Below are positions 23,704-34,379 of a stretch of 47,525 bases of DNA, piece by piece. The notes under the pieces were generated by a model. The model made no database searches. It saw nothing but the letters and a program-made list of their open reading frames with translations, and had not been told where the DNA came from. Within the stretch, counting starts at the first letter, position 1; the number at the start of each line of letters is the position of its first letter. Source of the DNA: Helochares maculicollis (taxonomy: Eukaryota > Arthropoda > Insecta > Coleoptera > Hydrophilidae); NCBI GenBank assembly GCA_033557835.1, contig JAWQRO010000231.1:1-47525 (forward strand). The letters are read 5' to 3'. Both the position numbers and the translations under genes were made by a program.

Positions 23704-25347
23704 ATGACAGAGTTTACAAGTTTCAGCGATTTAAAACAATTATCTAACCTTTTAAATCAAAATCAGAATGAAAATTCCGATAGCGAAGATGAAGAAAATG
23801 CAAGTGCAAACAAATATAAGGGTTGGTATATTAATTATTTCTAATTATTTTATTTAAGCATCGTTTATATGCCGCCGAATATTAAACCGCTCTTCCGACT
23901 CCGTATCAGAATCCCCACTGAAATTATTAATCTGCTCATATTGCTTTTTAGCAAATTTTATACATTTCCGTCTCCTATAATCTTTTTTCTTTTTGAACAT
24001 TTTGTAGAGTATAACGCCTAGGACTAGAAAGGTAGCCAGTACTAATCCTGCTATAACCGTGTAACAAATTGTATCCATCGCCCACCATTCTGTTGGGTCG
24101 CTATTATCAACGGATGCAAATGTAGGTTGATGTATTGCTTTATAAGGTACTTCGGTATCTTCAGCAAATTCTCGAAATGGATCTTGTAAGCTGCGTTCTA
24201 AATTTTTTCCAAGATCGCGAAAAACTTGTCTTCCTAACCACTCAGCAAGGTCATGTCTTCCTAGTTGGTTGAGCCTATGAAAAAGCACTTCGTGTGTCTG
24301 ACCTTTTCCTTCACCTGCTTCGGAATTCCAATGCAAGAGCATCTGAATACAGGGAATATCTTTAGGCACGTTTTGTTCCGCTTGGTCTATCCCATTTGGA
24401 ATTTCATAAGTTTCAAAATGCAAAATGGCTATTAACTTTCGACATTCTTCAGGGTGTAAATGGTCTGCTACGTGTTGCAATTCTGATAAATTTATATCAA
24501 TGGTAGGTTCAACTAGTAGTAAAATATGGTAATATAAAATGTACCAAATATGTTTGTAGCTTAACTTTATCATATTAATTGACATTCTGCATACTTCATT
24601 CATTCTTCTTCTTCTGCTTTTGATATCGAATTCTGCTACTTATTATTACTTTGAGGTTAATATTTAGCAGAATCGTGTTATAACCAAACAAATCAATCTG
24701 ATGGGGCCTACCGGGTGATACGAAAAGAGTTTCTTTTGCATATGTGTGTATCTATAAATCGACTTTTTTATTTTTAAATAGAAATGTTCTATATCAATTG
24801 GTATTAACCTTCTCCACAGCTCTGACACCTAGTTCCATTGGAAAAACCGCCTCTAAAAGTGAAAGCAAAACCAAATACAATCGAATTGAAGAGACTCCTG
24901 AAGAAATAAAACTAGACGAAGAAGGCGAAATTATTTTGGACCCTAATGACCCACATGAACTGTCTTGGAAGAAAACTCCTCAATGGGACATAGCTTATAG
25001 GCAGCAAATTACACCTCAAGATGTCTTTTTAGGGGTAAAATTCTTTAACAAGCTTAACAATTAATCAGCAACAATATTATTATTTTTAGATAGGGGGCAA
25101 AACGCCGTCTACAGCCAGCTGTGAAGATATGATTATCACAGTACATCTACCTGGCGAAAAACGACAAAATGTTGATTTAAAAATACTGAAAGACAAACTC
25201 GATTTAGAATCGCCCCAATTTCGGCTCAATATACCTCTGCCTCATCAAGTTGATCCACAGAAAGGAAACGCCGAGTTCGATACTGCTACAGAGAAAATAA
25301 AGATTACGCTCAGAATGGACAGAGAATTTGATTACATTAATTTTTAG
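23704..25347 (+). CDS. DNAAF6: Dynein axonemal assembly factor 6 (PIH1D3-like)
   Basis: PIH/CS-fold co-chaperone that helps pre-assemble axonemal dynein arms in the cytoplasm with HSP90/R2TP-type complexes. In insects this matters for sperm tails and chordotonal cilia. Exons: 23704-23821, 24820-25034, 25090-25347. The junctions are phase 1 and phase 0, giving 591 nt and 196 aa (human about 214 aa). Recognisable blocks: an acidic Ser/Glu/Asp-rich N-terminal linker, then TPQWDIAYRQQITPQDVFLG, which corresponds to the human PEYDIIYKQQVGTEDVFLG segment. A CS-like beta domain follows, with IITVHLPGE, LDLESPQFRLNIPLP and a final ITLRMDREFDYINF. The ATG at 23704 is preferred because it opens the conserved acidic N-terminus. 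Intron 1 (998 nt) contains a complete gene on the opposite strand; intron 2 is 55 nt. Confidence 0.91.
23854..24603 (-). CDS. Nested single-exon membrane protein with death-fold-like domain
   Basis: An intact 249-codon frame lying wholly inside DNAAF6 intron 1 on the opposite strand. Residues 18-31 are hydrophobic and may be a signal peptide or anchor. Residues about 36-140 look like a helical death-fold-type domain (ELQHVADHLHPEECRKLI, then LLHWNSEAGEGKGQTHEVL and LNQLGRHDLAEWLG). A clear transmembrane helix spans about 178-202, followed by a Lys/Arg-rich juxtamembrane stretch and an acidic Ser-rich C-terminal tail. The positive-inside rule puts the tail in the cytosol and the helical domain outside. 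I do not recognise a named family. Similar uncharacterised insect proteins probably exist, but this is from memory. ATG 24603 is the first in frame after an upstream stop. An upstream short exon cannot be excluded because an AG precedes VEPTID-coding sequence, though no phase-matching donor was found. Confidence 0.75.
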   Translation of the reverse strand: MNEVCRMSINMIKLSYKHIWYILYYHILLLVEPTIDINLSELQHVADHLHPEECRKLIAILHFETYEIPNGIDQAEQNVPKDIPCIQMLLHWNSEAGEGKGQTHEVLFHRLNQLGRHDLAEWLGRQVFRDLGKNLERSLQDPFREFAEDTEVPYKAIHQPTFASVDNSDPTEWWAMDTICYTVIAGLVLATFLVLGVILYKMFKKKKDYRRRKCIKFAKKQYEQINNFSGDSDTESEERFNIRRHINDA

Positions 25348-25603
25348 AAATGCTCGTAAGTCAATTGAGGAGAAATAGCTCAACTAACACATAAATCAAT
25401 GTTACTTACAATTTGCAAAATCTGTTCGACGCTAGATTCATTTAGAAGTAATCATAACTATTAACCCAGTTTATAATAGCTAGCAGAGTTTTCTTTGGAA
25501 GTATTATTAAAGGCTTATTCCTAACAGTTTAGTGATATTGACCTTCATTTTTTATCATACAATCAACAAATTGTTTAACAAGACCTTGTTTAATACAGCT
25601 GTT

Positions 25604-25609
25604 AATAAA
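25604..25609 (+). terminator. AATAAA polyadenylation signal, candidate for DNAAF6
   Basis: AATAAA about 257 nt after the DNAAF6 stop codon on the same strand. Confidence 0.35.
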
Positions 25610-25959
25610 AATCTAATAGAAGCAATTGTTTTGTGTGTTGGAAGTATTTTCTTAAATTCAATTATTGCCGAAACCGTCAATATTAATAAAGCTCTAGATT
25701 TTGATTAATGACATTCTTTATCAATTTAAGATTTATGAATTATTAGTTCGTTAATATAACGAATGGCTCAATTTTGGACGTGTAGAAATTTTATTTTCCA
25801 TAAATTCTTGCACTATGTAAATTGAGATTGACAAATGTAATTTTTTGATGAATACAGATTGATGCGTTTGTGGGTCGTCTCCATTTTAAAGCCAATCAAA
25901 ATCGCATAAATTTTATCTGAATGTAAATTTGCTTTGTATTAGGCGGTTTCAAACGGGCT

Positions 25960-26193
25960 AATATGCCAAGTCCTGGAAGTCCTTGGTGGTCTTACCATGC
26001 ATATGTCGCGAAATGTTGGTTTGTGCGTGCATAAGTTGGTGTTGGTGTGTTCGTGAATGAATTTTATGATCTAAATCTCCTAGGATCTAATAAGAGCACA
26101 TCGACTCACTTCATTAAATGCCTGGACTCTGTTTGGGTCGCGTACCTCGTGCTGTGCTAATTCATTCTACTTACTGTTTTCCTGCAGTCTGAG
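25960..26193 (+). other. Candidate noncoding first exon (for HSDL1-like or CAP gene)
   Basis: A less AT-rich stretch ending GTCTGAG followed by consensus donor GTGAGT at 26194. The HSDL1-like gene has an acceptor only 12 nt before its start codon, so it needs an upstream noncoding exon, and this is the best candidate seen. If correct, the CAP gene lies inside its intron. It could instead belong to the CAP gene, whose start codon also follows an acceptor-like AG. The left boundary is a guess. Confidence 0.3.
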
Positions 26194-27251
26194 GTGAGTA
26201 GTTTCATTAATTCTAAGAAATAATATATTTTGATCAATTTTTTTAAATTCAATTTAGTAGCATTTTCTGTTAGCACGAGTTTTTGCAAGATTGTTTTAGT
26301 TGATAGTTTCTGTTAATACGAATTGGCAAAATGCAGTTGCAAAACTGTTAATAAGAACTGCCTTCAGACGAATTAAATATAATTAAGCAAAACTGACTAA
26401 CTCCATTTGCCTTTTAAGATGCATTACTGCAAATGTAAATTATAATTTAAATTTTAATGCATTTTAAGCCATTCTAAAATAGCACTAAGTGGAAATAAGT
26501 TGAAAGATGGTGAATAAGAAGATACTTAATACGTCCTTTAAGGGATAGAAAATTCATTATGAAAGATCAATTGTGAGAAGAAACTATTATTGTTTTAAAA
26601 TTATTGTTTGGTGGAAGTCTACTTCAAGTTTTTTAATACTACATGTAGATGTTATCAATCACTTTAAATGCTCAAAGTACATAATAATGATTTATGTCTA
26701 TCCAAAAATTATTATTATAAACAATAAAATACTAACGCAAACTTGTGATCTCTTAAAGTTTATACTGAAGTTTTCTCATATTTTCTTTAATGACAATGAA
26801 TTCGTAAGTATAATAAAAATCATTTGCCGATTTAATGGGTCAAAAAAGAAACAACTAAAAAGCAAAATGAAACAATTATATTATACCGTTGTTTAATTTG
26901 TACTATGAGAAAATATACTCATACGCAAATAAAAACCGCCAACCCATTCATGAATCCAAGATGTTAATGATCTAACCATAAGCGAAGCCCACCACTGTAG
27001 ACTACTGCATTGGCTTTTACATCAAGATAATATTTTACTTTTTTTATAAATGTTAATCGTTTTATTATACTTTAGCCAGGTGTTACACACAAAAAACGCT
27101 AATTGAATTTATATAAACAAAATTATAGCATTGTCAGATGGTAAAGTTAAACATTATAAGAGTCATAAATAAAATTGAGCAGAAAGATTTATTTATTCCA
27201 AATCTATTCACGTGTATAACAATAAAAATCTCATATTTTAAATGTTTTAGA

Positions 27252-28410
27252 ATGTCGGTTCACACTATTTGTTTCCATGTGGCAGTATTTTTAATATTGG
27301 TAGTCTGTGTGAAAAACACTACAATTACATGGAGGACGGATAGAAGTAAGATAGTTTATTTATTTATAGCGTTAGATTTTATTTATATTATTTCAACGAA
27401 GTCTGCTCAGAGATAATACTTGCATTATTTCTGTTTTATTTGTAATTGCAATTTTTAGGGCCAAAAATTATGGGCGAAAGGCTACCATTAAGGTTTATTT
27501 CTCCGTCCAATAGAAAAATTAAATTCAATATAGTAAGATACCATAATATGTTTCGCACAAAAGTGGTCCCGACAGCATGCAACATGTTGAAGATGGTGCG
27601 TCAAAGTATGTTTTTTATCTACTGTTAAAGTAGTTATCTAAATTCGTTGCAATTCCAGAAGTGGCATAGAGGAGCAGCTCTGGCGGCGCAAAAATGGGCT
27701 AACGAGTGCATGTTCTTAACTCATGATAACATTACTGGACGATACATTGATGGATACGGATCCTGTGGCCAAAATATCTTTGTTTCCTCACATCAAGTTC
27801 CTTGGATGTTTGCAATCAAAACTTGGTATTTGGAAAAAGACAATTTTACTTACGGCAGCATGAAAAATGACTTAAAAGTAGTAGGACATTACACGCAAAT
27901 GGTGTGGGCAACAACTCATGAGGTTGGTTGCGGTTTACAGAAGTGTAACAGAAACGGCAACGTCCACGGGAAAACGTATTTTAATTACGTCTGTAATTAT
28001 TGTCCTATGTAAGTAAAATTAGCTTGTTCCTTTTATTTTCTAACAATACGTATACATCAATTGAAGCGTGAAATAGGAGTGGCTGGCACTCAAGACACAC
28101 CTGTAGCTCCAAAAATAAATAGTTTAAACTATGTGCTTTGTTTTCTTCCAGAGGCAATAAGAGGGCCCAGCTGGGGCGGCCTTACAAAAAAGGAAGACCG
28201 TGTAGAATGTGCAAAAAATTTTGTCATCGCAACAAGCTCTGTACCAATTCATGTCCAGTTGCAGATTATTGGGCAAATTGCAAGCAGCTTTATAAAGTTT
28301 GGCCGACTTGGCTTTGCAACACCAGCACTCCTAAGGGTGATGAAAGACTGAATTCTTGTAAAGCTACTTGCTTATGTAAAAGGAAAATACATGATGGGCG
28401 TTTTGCTTAA
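27252..28410 (+). CDS. Secreted CAP-superfamily protein with CRISP-like cysteine-rich tail
   Basis: Antigen-5/CRISP-type extracellular protein. Exons: 27252-27345, 27459-27595, 27659-28008, 28152-28410. Phases 1, 0 and 2 are consistent, giving 840 nt and 279 aa. An N-terminal hydrophobic signal peptide covers roughly residues 4-20. The CAP domain includes RYHNMFR and LAAQKWANEC. It has the CAP1 signature GHYTQMVWATTHEVGCG and a CAP2-type YVCNYCPIGN completed across the last intron. The last exon encodes a tail of about 75 residues with ten cysteines, reminiscent of CRISP hinge/ICR tails and of insect venom-allergen-5-like proteins. Such insect proteins occur in saliva, venom, haemolymph and reproductive tract; the role here is unknown. 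The ATG directly follows TTTTAG (27245-27250), so an upstream 5' exon may exist. Confidence 0.88.
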
Positions 28411-28457
28411 TTAATATTCTCTTTTAATATATTCGAAATTAATGTATTATAATTCGT

Positions 28458-28463
28458 AATAAA
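28458..28463 (+). terminator. AATAAA polyadenylation signal of the CAP gene
   Basis: AATAAA about 50 nt after the CAP gene stop codon on the same strand. Confidence 0.5.
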
Positions 28464-29327
28464 ATCATACTTAAATTTAGATTAATAGTTTTTTAAGTGT
28501 CCGTATCTCTCTGCCAAGTACAAAATCTTTCACAATTATACTAGCAGGTAAATATTCGGCATCAGTTGTACGCTGGCTTGCTTGCGTTAATTTTAGAAAT
28601 AAGATGACGTTTCAATACTATTAGCTAATATACTATTATTGTTTTGTTTATGTGCTCGTAAACATTAATCGATATTTACAATATTTTTTTCATTTTTGGC
28701 GACGGAAAGGTTCCAATAAAACCGTGAAATGTCAGCGACATTTGAAAAATACATTTAAATTTTTGTTTTTGAAAAATATGAATAAACTTTGTAATATCAA
28801 AGCTTCAATCAGTTACTTTGGCTGACCCTTTCGGCTAAAACCTTGATTATCTCAATCATTTTTGGACAAGCACTATGCAACGTTTCAACAATACAATAAT
28901 GCATCATTTCAGAGCCTCCATGGAGTAGTTACTAGTAAACGGATCATATTAATCAACTTTTATTTACATTTTTTTATTGTTATTTCTAACCCAAAAATAT
29001 ATTGTTCATAATTACAAAATATTCACGTTTAAAATTATGTATACGTGAGACAAAATCACAGACCTTTTGACTAAATCTATGGTGTTCCCAATTACAGCTT
29101 TGCAGTTTATAAAGTGTATCTTGCATTAGTAACATTTTACATTTATTTAGGTTTATGTAAACCTAACGACTGGTTTCCTATCAATTTTTAAATTGTTTCA
29201 AGCAAAATAATTTCTTATGGCTTATAAATTTACTATCGCCAGCTATTACTATTTGCGGATTTATTCTATGGAAGCTTTATTTAAAAAATGTCTGACTTCA
29301 AGAAAAAATTTGCATTCGATATGTTTG

Positions 29328-29337
29328 TGTATGTATG

Positions 29338-29409
<72 letters not shown>
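29328..29409. repeat. Compound microsatellite, (TATG)n then (TA)n
   Basis: A few GTAT units pass into an uninterrupted TA dinucleotide run from 29342 to 29409 (about 34 units). The tract is self-complementary and likely length-polymorphic; it may also be length-collapsed in the assembly. Confidence 0.97.
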
Positions 29410-29411
<2 letters not shown>

Positions 29412-30499
29412 CGAAAAAAGCAAAGCAAACCTGCGTATTAAATACTAAAAGTCTATTATTATGTATTAAAGAGTATTTCAAAGAAAACTTCAAAATACGT
29501 ATAATCGTGAAAATCAGCAAAACCACTTACTCAAATTAACGGGAAAATCTAAATTCAATTAAGTGTTTATCCACGAAAATGCAATAATAAAATAAAGAAT
29601 GAAATAAAAACAAATGCTTATATTCATTTCTTATTGGGAACAACATTACATATTTTGCCAACTTAGAATTGCTCATATTTGAATATCAACTACAATAGCT
29701 GCATTACTTTTGTGATATAACATAAACGTAATTATTTCCAACAGTATTATGCGAAAAGCGAAGCTTATGTAAACGTTTTACTTTTATTTCATTATCGCAC
29801 TGCAATTTTTAAATTTATTCAATCAGCATACGTTTGTCGACGTTAGAAATTCTGGTTAGCATATCCAGTGGAAATATGTTATTGACTAAAGCTGTAACTA
29901 GTAATATACACATGTGCGTATCCAACAAGATCGTCATTTAACTGCAATTTTTCGTGTTAAATGGGAGTGTTCTGTATTATGTTCAATAGTCTAAATGTTA
30001 ATTTAAAAACCTAGACATTTTATCAACTCCTAAATTAATATATACATTTCTAACTTCAATAATTCTATTTTCCCCCTAAAAAGTAATTAGCTGCTAGCAT
30101 AATCACACGAAACTCTGGAGCGGCAAAGGTCACAATTATTTTTAATCTTACTGCTTAATGCAACCTAGATTAGGTCTACTTCCAACCGTGCCTAATGCAA
30201 CATTTCTCAACTGATTATCTCATTTGGAATGGGAAGTTACTCAAGATCTCGGTAATTCCGAAGAATATATCAATTAAATAGCAATATATGCTGATTTTTC
30301 AGATTTATAAGAAAACTTATAGATAAATACACCACATTATAAACGACCCACTGGCCTTCAGTGCACAATTTTTTACTTATTTCGTAATACAGTAATTAGA
30401 GAGAAACCTCAATTTAATTAATGCCGTATTTAAGTATACTTTAGCGACCAACTAGATCATGTTTTTATTTTGCATTTTCTTTTCCAGGTTTACGGTACG

Positions 30500-33400
30500 A
30501 TGATGGAAGGCTGTACTGTTTATACCCTTCTTTTCGCCTTAATAGGTCTCCTGACGGTGTTTTTCTTGATGCTAGAAACTATTTGGACCGTCCTTCAAGG
30601 TATTCGTGCATTTCTCGCGCCTTACTTGTTGCCTAATGAAGAAAGTCAGCTACCTAAAAAATATGGACCGTGGGCTTGTGAGTAATTTCATTCATTTCCC
30701 TATTTATAGAATTTGAATGTCATTGACATTGATATGTTTTTGGTGAAGGTCAAAAATACTACTTCGAGCGGTTAGTTTATATACATGAGCGATTTATTTG
30801 ATTAGGATTCACATTCTTACCTACTTAAAAATGAGTGATGACTTGGCGTCTAGAGTAACAAAAAACTTGCTATGATATATTTTTGTACAGGCTATCATTG
30901 CAAAACGCTACGTTAAGGTAGGTTTTATACAAAAAAGCAAATTGTGTTAATTACTTAATGTGCAGTAATGAAACCAATTTACGTAATCAATCATCAATAA
31001 ATCTAAAATATCAAGGATAAATTAAAAGATATATTTATATACAGTTAAGTGGAACTTTCGGAAAGCACGACGTGCCTTCGGAAATACGCCTTTATATCAT
31101 AACAAGATTCGATATCTTGGTGGATTCTAACAAGCTAGCTAGAAACTATTATTTGTTCACAAAGTGCAACGCAATTGCAGTTGCAGTGTTAATAAAGAAC
31201 TGCATTGCCTTTCTCTCAGAAAGTTATCGATTTTAGCGATGCTTAACCTAGATACTAAATTAACAATTACAGTTAACAAATCTTGGGAAAAATAAAATCA
31301 TTTTTAAAATAGAAAGCGTAAACTGCAATTATTTGCTAACGTATTATCAATACAAAACTGCCCACTAGAAAATTGTTATTCAATTAAGCAAAGCACAACA
31401 AACATGGAGACGGCAATTAGTGCAGCTACTTAATTGAAGATCAACTTTTGTATTTAATTACGTATAACATGGTTTATAATTTTTTCAACGTATATTAGTT
31501 TTTTAAACGGTATTAATTTTCTAATTGTATCTATTTTATGTGCAGGCATACCTTGAAATGCTAAGATTTATATCATTCAAATATGTTAGTTGCCAACATT
31601 CAATTTGTTTGGCAATTTTTTATGGTGCCGATGCAACACTCAAAACTCATTTTCCAAATAACAATGCTGAACCCTCTCGTAAAAATTCCATACATTACGA
31701 TTAACCAAAACTTCGAATCATGAGATTAATTTCATTCTACAAAGTAGTAGCAAAAGTTTTTTACCACAGTCTATAAATGCTTACATATATTCCAACAAAT
31801 TTCGAATTATGTAATTATTTTTAAGTCTTTCATTTCAGTGGTAACTGGATGTACTGATGGAATTGGGAAAGCCTACTGCAAAGAACTGGCAAAACGAGGC
31901 TTAAACATTGTGCTCGTTAGCCGATCGGAAGAGAAACTAAATGCAACTGCAAAAGAATTGGAGAAGGAATACAGCATTAAAACTAAGATAATCATCGCTG
32001 ATTTTTGCAATGGACCTGCAGCAATTGATCATATTAGAAAAGAACTAGGAAAGTTCGAAATAGGCATCTTAGTTAACAACGTGGGTGTTCAATATACGTA
32101 CCCTATGTATGTGGGAGAAGTCCCGGAAGAAGAATTATGGTCAATTATCAACGTAAATATTGGAGCTGTGACACTAATGACAAAAATGTTTATAAACGAT
32201 ATGAAAGCACGGGGTCGAGGGGCTGTAGTAAATGTTTCTTCCGGGTCTGAGATGCAACCTCTACCACTAATGACAGTATACGCTGCTTCAAAGGTAAATA
32301 GAATTTTTATTAATAATTAATTACATTTACATGTGCTTGACAGCAAATTCTATTCACGTTAATAGCATTATACACATAATAAAATTAGCAACTGTGTACT
32401 TGCAAATAAAAAAATATTCACAATACAACGTAAATACATCTTATTTGCATCTTTATTTGCCTTTATACGCTTAATGCATTAATTGAATATATATGTTAGC
32501 AAATATCTTAAAATAATTACTAAACTACTTTGTAAGAAACAATAATTTGTCACACTTAAAATTGAAGCCGAGGAATGTGTAATTACATAAACACTTATAC
32601 ATTTTGTAGGCATATCTTTAAGTTTTAAAATGTCATCGTCACTTGACTTAAACGCATATAAGCACATACAATAGAATCGCATTTGCAAACTATGTATGCA
32701 TGTTTATATTTAAAGAATATTTTTCAAATGGAATAAGTACCTCAAGAATTCAAGGTGAGGACCATTTATATTGTATGCTAAATTTTAATTTAAAAACCAA
32801 ACAAATTTCGGTTTCTATATATATAATAGAAACAAGTTTGCTCCGACTATCCAAATAATGACAAAAACTGCTACATTTAGAGATTATATTGACATTTTAT
32901 GCCCTGTTGACTTTTATGCGTTATTGAAAATAATATTACCGGGGCAAATATTTTGATATTTAATACATTATTTTTGTTATTTTTTAGTTATATAATTAAA
33001 ATATATATGCAACTAATCAACCAAGGTCACTTGAATATATTTTGCAGAAAGCTCTTATAGGATTAAGTATTTACATTATTTTTGAGTGGCTTCTTCAGAT
33101 TTATCACAAAAGCTTCTCTGATGTTGTAAATGAAGCCCACGCAATTAATATTTAGATTTAAATTTAATATTCAGCTCGTCCAATTAATTTCAATGTTCCT
33201 CGTGTGAACACTTAAAATTATTGATGAAAAATTCACACAAAAAATCAACAGCGTTCCGATTTCAGTTGCAGTCTATTAGTTAAAAAAAGTATTAATAGTA
33301 TACTTGACACAAATATACGAATCTTCTCTCTGTTGTCTGCTATAAAGTAATTAGAAAAAATACCTAATCGCATAAAATTAAGCAAACGGTTATATTTAGT

Positions 33401-34205
33401 TTCGTGTCCAAAATTCAGAACGAGGACAAAATTAAAAATTAAGAAAATCGTCATTATTGCACCTTTTCTCATTTCCTAAGTAATTTAAAAGCTTAATTAT
33501 TTTATAATTTAGGCAAAACGACAAAAAAGTAAACACCAGTTTCGTTGTCAATATTGCACCACTTTTAAATACTTTACTTCATAAAGTCAATGTCAATGAG
33601 AATTTGCTACTGAATAGCCGCTTTGGAGTGATCTTTGTCTCGCTGCCAAACCGCGCCGCAGTCTTTGGCCTAGTTAGTAAATTGAGTGAAGCAACTGTTT
33701 TACATGTTGACAAAACCACTTAATTTAATTATGCATGTTTCAGGCCTACATTAAGTACTTCACTGAAGCCCTGCGATATGAATACTCGAAATATGGAGTC
33801 ACCATCCAGCATCTCTCACCATTATTCCTGAACACCAAAATGAACCAATTTAGCAACAGACTACAATCATCCAGTTTCTTTGTACCAGATTCGACGACAT
33901 ATGCAAAATACGCGGCGAGTACCTTAGGCAAACTGGATCATTCTACTGGGTATTGGCCTCATGGATTACAGGTAAAAAAATAACTCTTATTTATATAACT
34001 CAGACTTAAATTAATTTTAAATAACATAGTTCTACTTCTTATTTTTTGTTCGAATATTTTTTTCTAATGTATATCTATTTTTCAGTACTTCTTTATTTCG
34101 TTGGCACCAATGTGGCTAAGAATACATATAGGAGCGATGTTAAATAAGTCCTTCAGAAAGGAATACTTCCAAACTAACAAAATTAATCTCAGTTCTGTAA
34201 AATGA
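30500..34205 (+). CDS. HSDL1: Membrane-anchored short-chain dehydrogenase, HSDL1/HSD17B12-like
   Basis: Classical NAD(P)-dependent SDR related to hydroxysteroid dehydrogenase-like protein 1 and the very-long-chain 3-oxoacyl-CoA reductase group. Exons: 30500-30677 (acceptor at 30486-30487, so a noncoding exon precedes), 31839-32293, 33744-33971, 34086-34205. Phases 1, 0 and 0 are consistent, giving 981 nt and 326 aa. An N-terminal hydrophobic helix (about residues 6-34) is followed by LPKKYGPWA, the cofactor motif TGCTDGIG, NNVG, catalytic-type Ser near 194, and Y207-A-A-S-K211. The segment ILVNNVGVQYTYPMY and the C-terminal STLGKLDHSTGYWPHGLQ match HSDL1. Human HSDL1 has Phe at the catalytic Tyr position; here Tyr is present, so activity is plausible. 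Substrate is unknown. Two in-frame ATGs are adjacent at the start (30500 and 30503). Confidence 0.91.
32294..33743 (+). other. Intron 3 of the HSDL1-like gene
   Basis: A 1.45-kb intron between donor GTAAAT at 32294 and acceptor AG 33742-33743. No exon was recognised. A less AT-rich patch at about 33590-33670 has no identifiable feature. Confidence 0.8.
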
Positions 34206-34373
34206 AAGAGATTCGACAATACAATTGTGATAATTAATATTTAACTTGTGTAAAACTAGGACTGATATTAATTTTGGTGAATATTATATTAATATTCAAT
34301 TAGGCTACTTATTTTATGTATATAACGTTCATTTCACTTGTTTATATAATTTTTGCGACTTATGAACATTAGA

Positions 34374-34379
34374 ATTAAA
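34374..34379 (+). terminator. ATTAAA polyadenylation signal, candidate for HSDL1-like gene
   Basis: ATTAAA, the common variant hexamer, about 170 nt after the stop codon on the same strand. Confidence 0.3.

Larger units (their letters stand above)
25348..27251. other. Intergenic region between DNAAF6 and the CAP gene
   Basis: AT-rich except for a stretch at about 25960-26193 that ends in a consensus splice donor. A 107-codon frame at 26573-26896 has low-complexity Ile/Lys/Asn composition and is taken as chance. Confidence 0.5.
28411..30487. other. Noncoding stretch between CAP gene and HSDL1-like coding exons
   Basis: AT-rich, with a long TA microsatellite at 29342-29409. No coding exon was recognised. 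It is probably intronic to the HSDL1-like gene if the candidate first exon at 26193 is right. Confidence 0.55.

Noticed and set aside
26573..26896. 107-codon plus-strand frame
   Set aside because: Low-complexity Ile/Lys/Asn/Tyr composition expected by chance in AT-rich DNA; no domain, no splice partners.
29217..29526. Overlapping frames on both strands with long Ile-Tyr repeats
   Set aside because: Produced by the TA microsatellite, which is open in several frames on both strands.
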